Positions 1 to 10,156 of a stretch of 64,000 nt of DNA are shown one piece after another. The notes beneath the pieces were generated by a model. It made no database searches and was not told the origin of the DNA. It saw only the letters and a program-made list of their open reading frames with translations. Position 1 is the stretch's first letter, and each line of letters starts with the position of its first letter. Source of the stretch: Adineta vaga (lineage: Eukaryota > Rotifera); assembly GCA_021613535.1 (NCBI GenBank), contig CP075497.1, positions 930,001-994,000 on the forward strand. Direction: 5' to 3'. The position numbers were made by a program, and so were the translations under genes.

Positions 1-2
1 TT

Positions 3-326
3 ACAGTACTTGTTCGACAACAATTACAGATCCATCCTAAACAAAATTATTGAAATCTAATAAGTGAACAATTTCAACAACATCATCATCATCTATTCAT
101 AACTCCATTTATTCTATTGATTCTTGGTATACCTCGTTTAATCATTTCATTCATTGCAGGTTGTATTAAATCAAATGATAATCTATGGTTATTACTTATC
201 GGATATTTTGTTTCATTCATTCCATCAATGCTTACTTATATTGTATTTGTTTATCCATCAAAATTATATAAACAAAGATTTCTGAAGAATATCAAGCAAT
301 ATCAACGAATGATACAAACAATATAA
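3..326 (+). pseudogene. C-terminal part of a bdelloid-type rhodopsin-like GPCR, with an in-frame stop
   Basis: The frame opens at base 3 and ends at the stop after 326. Translation gives a short basic/polar loop, then two hydrophobic stretches (FILLILGIPRLIISFIAGC, then LLLIGYFVSFIPSMLTYIVFVY) and a basic tail. This matches TM6-TM7 and the C-tail of the divergent GPCRs common in bdelloids; the P-S-x-x-Y-K motif after the last helix is typical of them. A TGA at 51-53 interrupts the frame in the loop before TM6, and no good splice pair removes it. The rest of the gene lies left of the window. It is either a dead copy or the 3' exon of a gene with an intron near the edge. Family fairly sure; functional state unknown. 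Confidence 0.6.
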
Positions 327-1120
327 CATCTCTAATCTAACAGGTTAGTAAAAAAAAGGAGAAAAATCTCATTATGTAAATGATAATAAAGTGCATAATA
401 AGGTGATATGTTCTTTTAGATTAGCTTGTTGATGATCGAATCATAAAATGAAGAACAATATTCGATGTTTTTTTGCTTTTTGTCTTGTATAGCGTAGCAA
501 TGATTATTGCTTTGGTTTTTATATCGCGATCATTAATAAATATCATGTTAATAACAGAATAATAACTTTCTTTCATCATAGGTGAGAAATTAGATATTTA
601 TTTAAGGGTGTGAGGTGTGGTTCGGTTTAGAGTACAGTCTGACCCACATTCTCACCCTCACCCAGACGTTTGCATAAGGCTCTCCCTACAGTCGAGGGAA
701 TTTCAATCAATTGTGTCCTTCGCTTATTTTTCATTGTTCAACTCATCAGAAACAAAAAAATTTTGAACAAAAGATATGTACGTAATAAACTTATTCTTAA
801 TTAGATTTATTGTAGAAGACATTAAAATGCACGAAAATAGAAAGGTTTTATTCAACTTATTTTATCCACAGAAACAAAAATCACTAGTCAAAGTAACTTC
901 TTTTTTTTCTTTCATAAACTCTTTAAACTATGTGATTTACGTCAAAGAGAAAAAAACATTTTTCTTAACATCAAAATGTTTCTCTAAAGAAAAAATAATA
1001 GTTTTTATAGAATATTTATTGCATCTAGATTTTATTTAATATTCGATTCAATAATCATCTGCAAATATTTGTTTTCGCTGATATTGGTCAATTTAATCAT
1101 TCAATAGTTGTCAATTTCAA
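327..1120. other. Intergenic, no gene recognised
   Basis: AT-rich sequence with one foldback element (604-663). An 87-codon open frame at 776-1039 has strongly biased Phe/Lys/Ile composition and no family resemblance, so I treat it as chance. Confidence 0.5.
604..663. repeat. TGTGGG-type foldback element (copy 1)
   Basis: A G-rich arm starting AGGGTGTGAGG is followed by a spacer and a complementary C-rich arm (CACATTCTCACCCTCACCC). This is a degenerate copy of the family described at 11304-11384. Confidence 0.6.
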
Positions 1121-1797
1121 ATGATAGCAGCCGATGAAAGATCAATTAATATCCAAGAGTATTTAAATGCTAGACATCAACAAATGAATGATAAATCTGT
1201 GAAGAGTCTCGTCGGACGTATTATAATTAAATAAAGATGAAAAGTATTATCTGATCATGAAGATTATGTATCAGCATGTAATAGTTTAGGCAATGTGTTC
1301 TATGGCAAACGACAATTGAATGAAGAGTTGGAGATATTTGATTTAATTTATGAAGATCAGAATGTGGTAGAATTTAGTGAAATATTGTTAACAAAATATT
1401 AGAATAATTTACTTGTGACTTGTCTTTTGAAAAATTTGGGTGATCACATACTTAATCATTCCTATTGGCTATGCAACATGTTTGATGATGCATTAAGTTA
1501 TCAATTCAAAGCATTAAATAAACAACAAAGAATTTCATATGGAGAACAATCGCAAACTTTTTTATCGTTAGAAAATACCGGCAGTCTTTATTACAATCTA
1601 CAAAAATGACAAGAAGCTATAGATTATTTCGAAGAAGTGAAGACTATCTTAATATTAAATATTCAAATCAATAAGAACTACATTGAAGAGATAGACAATC
1701 TCATAACTGTTGCGAAACGAAAAGAAAGCACAGGATCTGATGTGAACACAAATTGTTGTCAATCAAATGAAAAGAGAAAATATCACAATATACAATA
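1121..1797 (+). pseudogene. Decayed tetratricopeptide-repeat (TPR) gene
   Basis: Segments in one or two forward frames read as TPR units: SACNSLGNVFYGKRQLNEEL (about 1273-1332), DDALSYQFKALNKQQRI (about 1482-1532), LENTGSLYYN and EAIDYFEEV (about 1570-1640). These are the G-x-x-Y and A-x-x-Y/F positions of TPR helices. Stop codons interrupt the frame at about 1231 and 1401 and after the LYYNLQK segment, and no splice pairs explain them all. Bdelloids carry many TPR genes of the form 'ALxYHEKALxIQEKxL', and this is a worn copy. It converges on the ubiquitin-like gene at 1912-2937. Confidence 0.6.
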
Positions 1798-1911
1798 ATA
1801 TGTTAAACGTTGGAAATGTTTCAAAGACAGAGTCTTTAATTGCCCTTAACTGATTGCACATCTATTATATTTTGCATTGGCAGATATAGTGTTAGCTGCT
1901 TTACTTGTGTT

Positions 1912-2937
1912 TCATTTTCCAAGAAGTACATTGATTTCATCGAATTCTTTCTTCAAAGAGACACCTTCTATGTCGCAATAGCGACCATATAGTTTTTCTG
2001 CCCAAGAAAGTCGACGATGAACAGCTGCAATATGTGACGGAGAACTTTTCAGGATATACTTACCAACAGCAACATGATAATCAGCAATATCACGTATCAA
2101 ACGAACGAACAGATCTTCATAAAAATCAAATACTTGAATATTATTTCTATAATTAAATGCCCAATCTAGTTGCTCTCCATCGTTTTCACGAAACACATAA
2201 ATTGACAAATGAAATCCATATGTCAATAGATCAGTGAATATTTCTCGAAATTTCTCGAGAATCAATGGTACAGCTAATTTTGCCATGATGTTTGATGTGA
2301 TGAAAAAGATGCATTTATTTTTGTTTTGATCAAAGCATCCCAGACAATCTGTAATGCTTGAGAATACTTCTAATACACATGTTACAGCAGCAACCGTCAT
2401 AGACAAAGTATAATTTGTATAAAAGCTTTTTGCTGGTTGATTTTTGCTTTTAATTTCCGATATGAATGAAAAAGCATTTTTCAAATTATCATACTGTTGT
2501 TGCTCTTCAATTTTTCGATCAAGCCAAATAATCATGTGATCTGAATCTTCACTGCGTAGAATTGAATCATGTCGAATCTTCTCTAAATGAAATAACATGG
2601 GAATTCTGATTACTAACTTCAGAAAAGTCGATATATATTTTTATTTATTTTCGAATGTGTACTTACTCGAGATATACGGTGATAAAGTCAAGCGATTTTT
2701 CCCACCATAAATCCAAACAATCTGATCTCCATCTTGAATATTTCTGTCTCTAAATGTATCAGAAAAGCGATATATGAGACCACCAAAAAAAAGTTGCTGG
2801 CAGTCGGGTGGGACACCTGTTGCATGGTAGATTTGTTCTTTGAAACTTTCAAATGTGTCTGACGGTTCAACTTGAAATGGCATGTAAATGTTGTCGATCG
2901 ATTTAAGAACAACCTTCATCTTGTTTAGTACTCTCAC
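1912..2937 (-). CDS. Ubiquitin-like domain fused to a bdelloid Rossmann-like domain
   Basis: Two exons: 2937-2667 and 2612-1912, with a 54-bp GTAAGT...GTTAG intron (2666-2613). Lengths of 271 and 701 nt sum to 972, giving 323 aa in frame. Exon 1 encodes a ubiquitin-like fold: a KVVLKSIDN strand, a PSDTFESFKEQI helix, GVPPDCQQLFFGG and a final IQDGDQIVWIYGG strand, close to ubiquitin's 'GIPPDQQRLIFAG...IQ..STLHLV..GG'. Exon 2 carries a domain found in many bdelloid TPR/ADP-ribosyltransferase-type proteins as I remember them: an IIWLD strand, a helix, the KCIFFITSN strand, then LSIYVF and ...ED LFVRLIRDI. A related protein is at 26278-26904. The start could also be the second Met (2919). A double Gly lies at the end of the ubiquitin-like part, but cleavage there is unproven. 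Role unknown; a scaffold or signalling protein is a guess. Confidence 0.7.
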
Positions 2938-3214
2938 CTAAAAAGCGAATGAAAGTACCTCTGAATGAAGATAAAATTTGAAATACGCATATTTTTTATA
3001 CTTCATCATTTAGTTGGAAATTTTCTCGCATTGACACGTGGTTTTTTTTTCATTCAATACACTCACATTGCTATGACGAGGGTCAAATTATTTACGTAAG
3101 GAAGCAAGAGAATCGACGAATCAACGATTTTACAACCCATGTAAAATTTTTTTCGAAATTTAACGATTTCACAAAACAACATGTTACCTTTCTGATACTT
3201 ATCCATCATCTTAC

Positions 3215-3750
3215 TGTATTCGTTTTGATACCAATGTTAAGAGTGCTAGTGGTTCCTCAATCATCGTAAACATTACTCGAAACTGGGCACCAATTGGAGC
3301 AAATCATTTATTTTTTTATATCCTGTACTTATCTCGAATACTATTGGTACAGTATCTTATGCTACTGATGGACCTAATACTCGTACAACACAATTATTTA
3401 TTAATTATCGCAATAATACACGTTTAGATTTACTCGGTTTTTCACTCATAGATGAGTTTATGACGCAAGTAAATGACTAAATTGTTCAAAATGTTTATAT
3501 TGTCAAGAAATTCATGAACTTTTCTGGAATATTTTGTAGAGTATGATATTTTCGAGTAGATTTTGATAATCGTTTGTGTCATCCAGTGCTTTAGATAATC
3601 TATCAGTCTGATGCCTAAGATTTTCTTTTTGTTTGAATGTTAACTTTATAAATAATAATACTGTTATTTTTCGTTGCAGGAATTGTCATCACTGGTTTAC
3701 ACGTCGCAAATGCTATTTTTAATCCAACTCCAGATAAAAAGTGCAGTTTT
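3215..3750 (+). pseudogene. Cyclophilin-type peptidyl-prolyl isomerase relic
   Basis: Three pieces in order match a cyclophilin-like PPIase: NITRNWAPIGANH (about 3268-3307), then after a gap GTVSYATDGPNTRTTQLFIN and LDLLGFSLIDE (about 3347-3455), then after an acceptor-like TTGCAG a piece reading GIVITGLHVANAIFNPTP (about 3680-3735). 'GPNTRTTQLFINY' corresponds to the conserved 'GPNT(N/R)GSQFFI' region of the active site. The part carrying the catalytic Arg region between the first two pieces is missing or out of frame, and stops follow each piece. It is a dead copy on the plus strand; the middle appears deleted. Confidence 0.7.
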
Positions 3751-3891
3751 TAAGCTTATTCAGATCAATAAATCTTCAAATATCTAATTATTTTCTTTCT
3801 TTATTACATATATTGTTTTGCAGAATGTATTCGACTAAAACTTAATATTTAATTGAGATTAAATGACTAAGAGTACATACGAAGAAAAATA

Positions 3892-3932
3892 AGGGTGTGG
3901 GTGTCATTATTGAATCACCATCACCTAGACCC
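3892..3932. repeat. TGTGGG-type foldback element (copy 2, worn)
   Basis: AAGGGTGTGGGTG arm with a weak complementary arm (CACCATCACCTAGACCC). Confidence 0.4.
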
Positions 3933-4062
3933 ATCTACTCATTTCTCTCTCATATAGTAACATCTATGCGAAATCATTCTAATCACACAGATTTTCTAAT
4001 TACCTAAGAGCGTCACTATCTATATACTCGACGATGTTTCCTCTGAACAATGACAACAATTA

Positions 4063-4145
4063 ATTTTCTAGTTCAAGTGGTTAAGGTGTTGCGCTTAGGA
4101 CGCAATTCACGAAAGTGTGTATGGGTCCGATTCTCATTTCTGGCA
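4063..4145 (+). pseudogene. tRNA-Leu(TAG)-like pseudogene
   Basis: The sequence follows the tRNA-Leu at 4220-4302 closely from the D-arm (CAAGTGGTTAAGG) through the anticodon stem-loop (TTGCG-CTTAGGA-CGCAA, anticodon TAG), the long variable arm (TTCACGAAAGTG) and the T-arm to a TGGCA end. The 5' half of the acceptor stem does not pair with the 3' half, and the T-loop reads GTCCGATTC. It looks like a tRNA-Leu duplicate whose acceptor stem has decayed. Confidence 0.6.
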
Positions 4146-4219
4146 ATCTTTTTCATTTTTGAAATGATCGAGAATGAAGTTGAGTTCTGTTCACGAATAA
4201 GTGCGGCTTTATGCCATAT

Positions 4220-4302
4220 ACCAGGGTGGCCGAGTGGTTATGGCGTTGCACTCAAGATGCAATTCACGAAAGTGAGCATGGGTTCGATTCCCATTCCTGG
4301 TA
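4220..4302 (+). tRNA. tRNA-Leu (anticodon CAA)
   Basis: A class II tRNA of 83 nt. The acceptor stem ACCAGGG pairs with TCCTGGT (one G-U), followed by the A discriminator. The D-arm carries GTGGTTATGG. The anticodon stem TTGCA/TGCAA closes the loop CTCAAGA, giving anticodon CAA (Leu, UUG). A long variable arm (TTCACGAAAGTGA) and the T-arm with GGTTCGATTCC complete it. No CCA is encoded and no intron is seen, as expected for most nuclear tRNA genes. Confidence 0.92.
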
Positions 4303-4432
4303 AATTAATTTTTTTATGTGCCGTTTTCAGGATACATAATGTTTGTAATTTTATTTTCGTTGCATTTCTATTTGCACAAGGTAGTGAACTCAAAGCATTT
4401 GTAGAAAATAAGTTTGTCTTGATTTGAATATG

Positions 4433-4475
4433 CGGGTGTGGGTGGGTGTCTTTCTCTTACCCACACGCTCACCCT
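4433..4475. repeat. TGTGGG-type foldback element (copy 3)
   Basis: GCGGGTGTGGGTGGGTG arm, short loop, then ACCCACACGCTCACCC arm; lies 130 bp downstream of the tRNA-Leu gene. Confidence 0.65.
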
Positions 4476-4976
4476 TAAACTCTTGCAAAGTCTACTCACT
4501 TTCGTTTGAATAAAGTAATTGACGACAATCGTATCTATCAAATAACGTTAGAATGGAATGAAGTCTGACTAAAGATTGAAAAGCCTAATCTGTCCAAGTG
4601 ATCTACCATCCATTGAAATGACAGACAGCAAATATTCAAAATTTCTGCAAGACTCCACAAATGAAGTGTCTGATGTTATCTCTCTCGTGTCAATATGTTA
4701 TGAAAATTGACTTTGTTTTTGATGATATATATGCAACATACATTAGGTATTCATGATTCATTGACCTATTTTGATTTTTATTAAACGTTTTCGAATAGTT
4801 TTAACCAAGTGAATGGAAGAGATTTGACAAATGGTACCACCGATTGTTCTGCTCATTTCAGTCTTTTCTTTTCTCAACATTCTTATTTTGTAATATTTTA
4901 TATAAAGACTCTCTTGAATACAAAAAATATGTTATATCAATGTCTAAAATGCGCTTGATTAAGGAGCGTAAAACAA

Positions 4977-5834
4977 TCAACGTGGACTAGTTGATGGAGA
5001 ACGAGAACTAGAACGAGATCGGGAACGTGAAAGAGTACGTGGTAACCAACGATTGTAGTTCACATATCCACTACTACTTTCATTAGATGAAGATCTTCTT
5101 CGTTTTCGATTGATTCGTACTGGTTGTTCATTATACTTATCAAAACACAAAGTACAAATACATTTTAAAGTCTCGCACGAATGTAAAGCAATATGTCTCA
5201 GTTGGTTTCGAATACCACATAAAGAACAACGCATTACTTTGGCTTCGTGATCTGTATCTGACTGTTTGAGACGACAAGGATTTGCTGTACAATTGGAAGA
5301 TAATATATGTCCATTATTGATAAACGCCTGAATAAAATGTTGCTGTTCAGACTGATTTTCTTCTATTGTCCGTATTTCTTTTTTTAAATGATCGATCACT
5401 GGACGCATTTCTGACAAACGACATTTTTCTAAATGTTGATTTAGACCTTCTCTGTATCCTTCCCATTGACAATGAAGATCCGCCGATATACATTTAACCA
5501 TCTGTTTTGGGCAAATTTCCAAATGTTGTTTCCGATTGTCAATATCAGTTTGTTCACATAAAGTGCATTTAACACGAAGCCGAAGTAATTGATTGAGAAC
5601 AGCACGTGTAGTAACGGGATGAAAACTTCTCTTTGTCACACGTCGACGACAAGTTGGACAACTAGAAGAATTTTTCAGCCATTCATTGACACAATCGAAA
5701 CAAAATGTGTGCCCACATTGATCATTGCATACAGGAGAATCAAAGGGTTCATAACAAATTAAACATTTAAGTTCCTCATCAACCGAAGCGCCGTCTAAAT
5801 ATTTGAAATCTGATTTTTTGGTTTTGTTTTCCAT
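4977..5834 (-). CDS. RING finger protein with TRAF-like zinc region, probable E3 ubiquitin ligase
   Basis: Single exon, 285 aa from the Met at 5834 (MENKTKKSDF); a longer open frame upstream lacks good features. Residues about 20-65 form a C3HC4 RING: CLIC, then CGHTFCFDC, then CPTCRRRV. Next come Cys/His pairs spaced like TRAF-type zinc fingers (CTLC...HLEICP, then C...HLEKC), a coiled-coil-like stretch (VIDHLKKEIRTIEENQ), a second Cys cluster (CSLCGIRNQLRHIALHSC, CICTLCF) and a Ser/Arg-rich tail with alternating RS. RING-TRAF proteins of this form transfer ubiquitin from E2 enzymes; the substrate is unknown. The RS tail is unusual for the family and could suggest nuclear location. Intact, no frameshift. 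Lies alone between relics. Confidence 0.8.
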   Translation of the reverse strand: MENKTKKSDFKYLDGASVDEELKCLICYEPFDSPVCNDQCGHTFCFDCVNEWLKNSSSCPTCRRRVTKRSFHPVTTRAVLNQLLRLRVKCTLCEQTDIDNRKQHLEICPKQMVKCISADLHCQWEGYREGLNQHLEKCRLSEMRPVIDHLKKEIRTIEENQSEQQHFIQAFINNGHILSSNCTANPCRLKQSDTDHEAKVMRCSLCGIRNQLRHIALHSCETLKCICTLCFDKYNEQPVRINRKRRRSSSNESSSGYVNYNRWLPRTLSRSRSRSSSRSPSTSPR

Positions 5835-6289
5835 TTGAAAGTTCTTTTCTCTTGATAGAATTATTTTGAAATGTTTTGTTAGATAAAAAAGAAATAACAA
5901 GACTTGAGAAAAATCTATTGAGTCATTCTCAATGATTATCGGTTCAGAGAGAAGCAGAATGCAAGAAAAAACTAGTATAAATATGATTACGGCAGGTAAT
6001 GTCGACAGAATTCAGCAAGATATTTCTTCTCTTTCTCAACAGAATGAAATTACAAAATCGAAATGAATTAATGGATTTCTCTTGTTTGCACTGTTTCACC
6101 TATTGAATAAAACACATGTAGACTATGATTCAGTCATAACGTAGATTGTAGTATGTCAGCACTATTAAATGTACGAAAACTATCATTCGGCGAGACTACA
6201 TTTTTTGATTTTTTTTTTGTTTAGCGAAATATCATTTTATTATAATCATCTCATGGTTCTTCTACGAAGTCAAACTCGCCACCATTTTT

Positions 6290-6441
6290 TCATGGACAAC
6301 CGGTAGATCCAACGAATAATATGACTTATTGGATTGGTTGGATTCAAGATGCAGAAGAAACTCTGTTCATTGGTGAACGATTCCAATTATCAATCAAAAT
6401 TCCGACAGATTATCTATTTAAGGCACCGAAAGTGAAATCTT
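6290..6441 (+). pseudogene. Ubiquitin-conjugating enzyme (E2, UBC fold) fragment
   Basis: An open stretch reads ...MTYWIGWIQDAEETLFIGERF then QLSIKIPTDYLFKAPKVKS. This follows the E2 core 'W...I.GP..T.Y.GG.F.L.I.FP.DYPF.PPKV'. The frame stops right after this (TAA near 6441) at the foldback element, before the HPN motif and catalytic Cys region, so only the N-terminal half survives. A second E2-like relic is at 41010-41195. Confidence 0.6.
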
Positions 6442-6442
6442 A

Positions 6443-6492
6443 AGAGTGTGGGTGAAGAGAACAATATTAATCACACCCACACCCACACCCTC
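6443..6492. repeat. TGTGGG-type foldback element (copy 4)
   Basis: GAGTGTGGGTG arm, loop AAGAGAACAATATTAAT, arm CACACCCACACCCACACCCTC. It sits directly at the 3' end of the E2 relic. Confidence 0.75.
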
Positions 6493-7433
6493 CAGATGAA
6501 AATCTACCTATATGTCTCATGACTATTAATTTACAACAAGGCAAAGAACTTAGAAATAGAAAAGAAAATATTTGCATGAAAAAATGTTTGTGACAACAAA
6601 ATCCTCTTTGTATTGCAATTGAATTCGATTGTCAATATCTAACGAGTTATGGTGCTTGGAAATCATTACAAGAATATCAAGGAAGAAAACATCGTTATTG
6701 GTTACAATATCATCAATATCAAAAAGTGTCCTCTGATTTCAGTACACAAGAATGTAAAATGGCGAGTGATCGGTCAGGTCATATAAATAAAAATTTCAAA
6801 TTTCAAAATCATCATTGTTTTGTTCATCCATATTAGTTATTAATAATGATTTGACATCAATACGAATATCATTCGATCTTTTACTTGATTCGAATCTTAT
6901 TGATGAAAATTCTTATCTCAAACGAGATATTATTCCATGTCCATCCACTCATAATCACGACACTTGTCTCTATTTTCAAGATCAATCGAATGAAATTTAT
7001 ACACGGTATTTTCATTCACAAATAACTCGGGGTGCTATATTGACGATATACCATTGTTTTCTCCAACTATAGATACATATGAATGTTTTTATTCGACATC
7101 TTTAGTAGGGTATAGGCGTGGGTACCACATCTATCTAACACCCACACTCACCCACCCGAATTATTATATATACTCTTTTGTTGAATTGTTTTTATTTTTC
7201 ATTCATTATTGTCTATTTTTTGTTTGAAAAGAGAAAACTAAGTAGAATGCTATGCAACCGACATGTTAAAGACAATTAACCACTGACTGTCAATAAAAAA
7301 AGATAGAGAAAGAATAAGACAATTTTCTCTTTTCATATGAAAACCATTTTAATTTTTCACTAAATTTTATTCTATAATCTAGATTAAAAAATTCTTGTAA
7401 AATTTATTCATCGGATTGTTATCATTCAGATGA
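6493..7433. other. Gene-relic sequence and foldback element, no clear gene
   Basis: Short forward frames (about 6600-6780 and 6815-7072) have ordinary-looking amino-acid composition but are separated by stops and match nothing I recognise. They could be the remainder of the E2-like relic's gene. A foldback element lies at 7106-7157. Confidence 0.4.
7106..7157. repeat. TGTGGG-type foldback element (copy 5)
   Basis: GTAGGGTATAGGCGTGGGT arm and ACACCCACACTCACCCACCC arm around a loop of about 15 nt. Confidence 0.6.
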
Positions 7434-10156
7434 TTAGACGCATTCGCAGATAATATCTCTTGCCAATCCTGATTTGACCATTCGAGTAAATTCAGGTAAG
7501 TTGATTTGGCCAGATCCATCTGTGTCAGCCAGAAAAACACAAAGATCAACACGATACTAAAACAAACAATGATTAAAGTCAAATAAACTCAACTTTTCAA
7601 TTAAATTAAAAGTTACTTCATCGGTAAGAATTGACAAAAAGGCTCGTAATTCATCAGGTGAAATCAGACCATCCGATAGACTGCTTGTTCGGTTGTAGAG
7701 ACCTCTTCTGCCTTGGTCGAGAATGTCGAAGACGCGTGCAATATCGGATTCTTGTTCCTGATTATTGCCTAACATGAATACTTGCAAGACTTGTAAGAAA
7801 TCATCCCATGCCAATTTCGGAACTGATGAAGAAACACTTGCTACAATAGAATGAGTAAACAAAAGATTACATAAGTAATATACTTTTAAGAATAAATTAT
7901 CCTAACCTCGTTGGTACTCTTCTTGGGTTATTGTACGAGAATGAATAGTTGCGCCGTCTTCGATCAATTCAACAGTAACACTTGTAATTTGACCATCAAC
8001 AACTTGCGCCTTATATTTAGCAGTTCTAATCGACCACATTGTTGTTGCAGGAAAGGAGAAGTTTGCTATTTATTTAATACAATTCAACCTGAAGAAATGA
8101 CATGAATGGACTTACTTGGTCTCACGAATTTCCGATAAAGTTTCATACCAGGAGTATCTAATGTTTTTAACAAGCAAACAAGGCAACTAACTACGATATG
8201 TAATGAAAATGGTATACTCACAATCAGATGGAAGTAGACCATATTGAGAGAAATCAAATAATCCATGTCGTCGAATAGATCTACTGCTTATGTATTGCTT
8301 ATCTATTTTAATATCATAATATGAAATCGAGTAAAAGTCTTGTAATATTGACTACAAGCGATAAATAATGTTCAACTAACTCGTTTTAGATTTCAGAGTA
8401 TGTGCACACTAGATTGAACAGCTATACGTATACTTCTTATCAGTTTTTCTTCTTCAATTTTATACTTTCGAAGTTGATTTTTACAGATGAGGCTGTGTGG
8501 ATGGGTCTGGGTCTGGGTAAGGTAGAAAGCAATAAAGACACCTCACACCCACCCACACCCCTCGTCGACCTTTCCTGAGATCTGGGGAAACACATCGTGG
8601 ACACTTTCGTGACTATAGCTATCTCAGGGACTGAATGCATGACGAACAGACAAATAACAATATTTTTCAGATATATACATGTGTCGAAATCTGGAAGCTT
8701 TGGTGAAGAATAGAATATAGAAATTACAAAAGAGTCTTACCCTGCACATGTCTGTCTCTATTTGATAGTTCATAATCGATGGCATTTTCGCGTATGTTCG
8801 AATATGTTAATGCTGGTGTAGACTAATAAAAAATTTTATTAGATATTTGTGACAATTATTTGGAACAAAATTACCAGATCTTCAAAAACGCCAGCATTAC
8901 GAGCCACTTTAATAAGTGTCGCTGAATCTAAAAGTGAATCTCCATAACGAGCTGCATAAAGAGCAGGATCTTCGCTGAAAACACCTTCTTTTTCAAATTG
9001 ACGAACTACATGTGGTTCAACACGTTCATAAATAATGATCTTATTCCGTGGTGCTGGATGTTCTATATCAGCAGCCGAAGCCTCTTCAACAATTGTGCGA
9101 CGTTCAGGTAAAGGTCCATAAGGAAGCCATCGTTCAATGATAATATCACCTAAATCGTAAGAAAACAACAATACCAAAAGTGAAAATAATTCTTTTTACG
9201 TGGTTTTTCCGGAGCAGGGGGAAAACGTTCGATGATAACTGATCGTGGTGGAGGAGGCAGAGCAGGTAGCTGACGAATAACTACAAAATGAAATACATTG
9301 AATGATCTCTTATATATGTGTGTAATTTAAGTTTATTGTTTTTTTAACCTGTTTCACTAGGAATAGCTAGTGGTGGTGTTGGCGGTCGCTCACGTAAGAT
9401 AAGTGGAGGTGGTGCAACAGCAGCTTGCATATATTGACGTATGGTAAGTGGTGGAAGTGGTGCTGGTTGAGGTGCACGCACTTGTTTGATAATGAGTGGC
9501 TAAAATCATACAAAGGTTAGTAAAATTGCATCTAAAAATATTCGTTTGATTACTCCTGGTGGGCGAACAGCTGGTGGTTGAAGATATCGAACAAGAACTC
9601 GCTGTCGATATGTTATCGGTTTGTCCGTTATTGCTTTTCGAATAATTAATGGATTACGATCCCTATAAATATTAACTGCTCGTTCTAGATATCCATTGGT
9701 CTCTTCCAAACTATTTGTTTCAATCACCGATTCATTTGTCCAATCATTAGCTACTGTTACAGTTCCGTGTGTACCATATATGTTTCGTTGCGATCGTCTA
9801 ATATTATCACCAGTAAGGTAAACCTCACTTGCCGATGTTTCATAATTGCTTCGATTCAATCGGCTATCAGTAGTATTATGAAGATACACGCCACTAGTCG
9901 ATGTTTCATAATTGGTTCGATTCAATCGGCCACCACTAGCATCACGAAGATACACGTCACTAGCCGATGTTTCATACGTTGTCGAAGATTTTCCTTCATT
10001 ATTGGAAGCCCATTTTTGAAATTCATCTTTATCAATTCTATATATATATATATGTATAAACTTATTATTGTGACAAAAAATTTTTGATTCTTACTTTCCG
10101 TCGTGATTTGTATCAATTTCTTCAAATGAACTATTAGTTTCAACAATTTCTGGCAT
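7434..10156 (-). CDS. Multi-EF-hand protein with Pro-rich 'IIER' repeats (11 exons)
   Basis: Model exons: 10156-10095, 10037-9554, 9499-9349, 9280-9200, 9149-8875, 8822-8741, 8302-8222, 8157-8116, 8065-7907, 7840-7617, 7556-7434. All introns are GT-AG, most 50-70 bp, and the coding length is 1764 nt (587 aa). An N-terminal EF-hand loop (DTNHDGKIDKDEF) is split by intron 1. A repetitive region follows with three near-copies of ETS..VYL, then Pro-rich segments with a recurring (I/V)II(E/K/R) motif (LIIRKAI, LIIKQVR, SVIIERFPP, DIIIERWLPYGP). The C-terminus has an EF-like stretch (VFDILDQ...LISPDELRAFL) and a canonical loop (DTDGSGQINLPEF). The last exon's true frame differs from its longest ORF. 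Probably a calcium-regulated structural protein; no exact family recognised. Intron 6 is 438 bp because a foldback element sits in it. Confidence 0.7.
8489..8563. repeat. TGTGGG-type foldback element (copy 6) inside an intron
   Basis: GAGGCTGTGTGGATGGGTCTGGGTCTGGG arm and CCTCACACCCACCCACACCCCTC arm. It lies in intron 6 of the EF-hand gene, the only long intron of that gene. Confidence 0.7.

Noticed and set aside
776-1039. 87-codon forward open frame
   Set aside because: Phe/Lys/Ile-rich composition from AT-rich DNA, no motif, no neighbouring exon.
4050-4427. 125-codon forward open frame
   Set aside because: It runs across the tRNA-Leu gene and the tRNA-like relic, so it is a shadow of RNA sequence.
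7557-7582. Longest ORFs around the last two EF-hand exons as separate genes
   Set aside because: Their ends run into introns; splicing gives a second EF-hand in another frame, which is more convincing.
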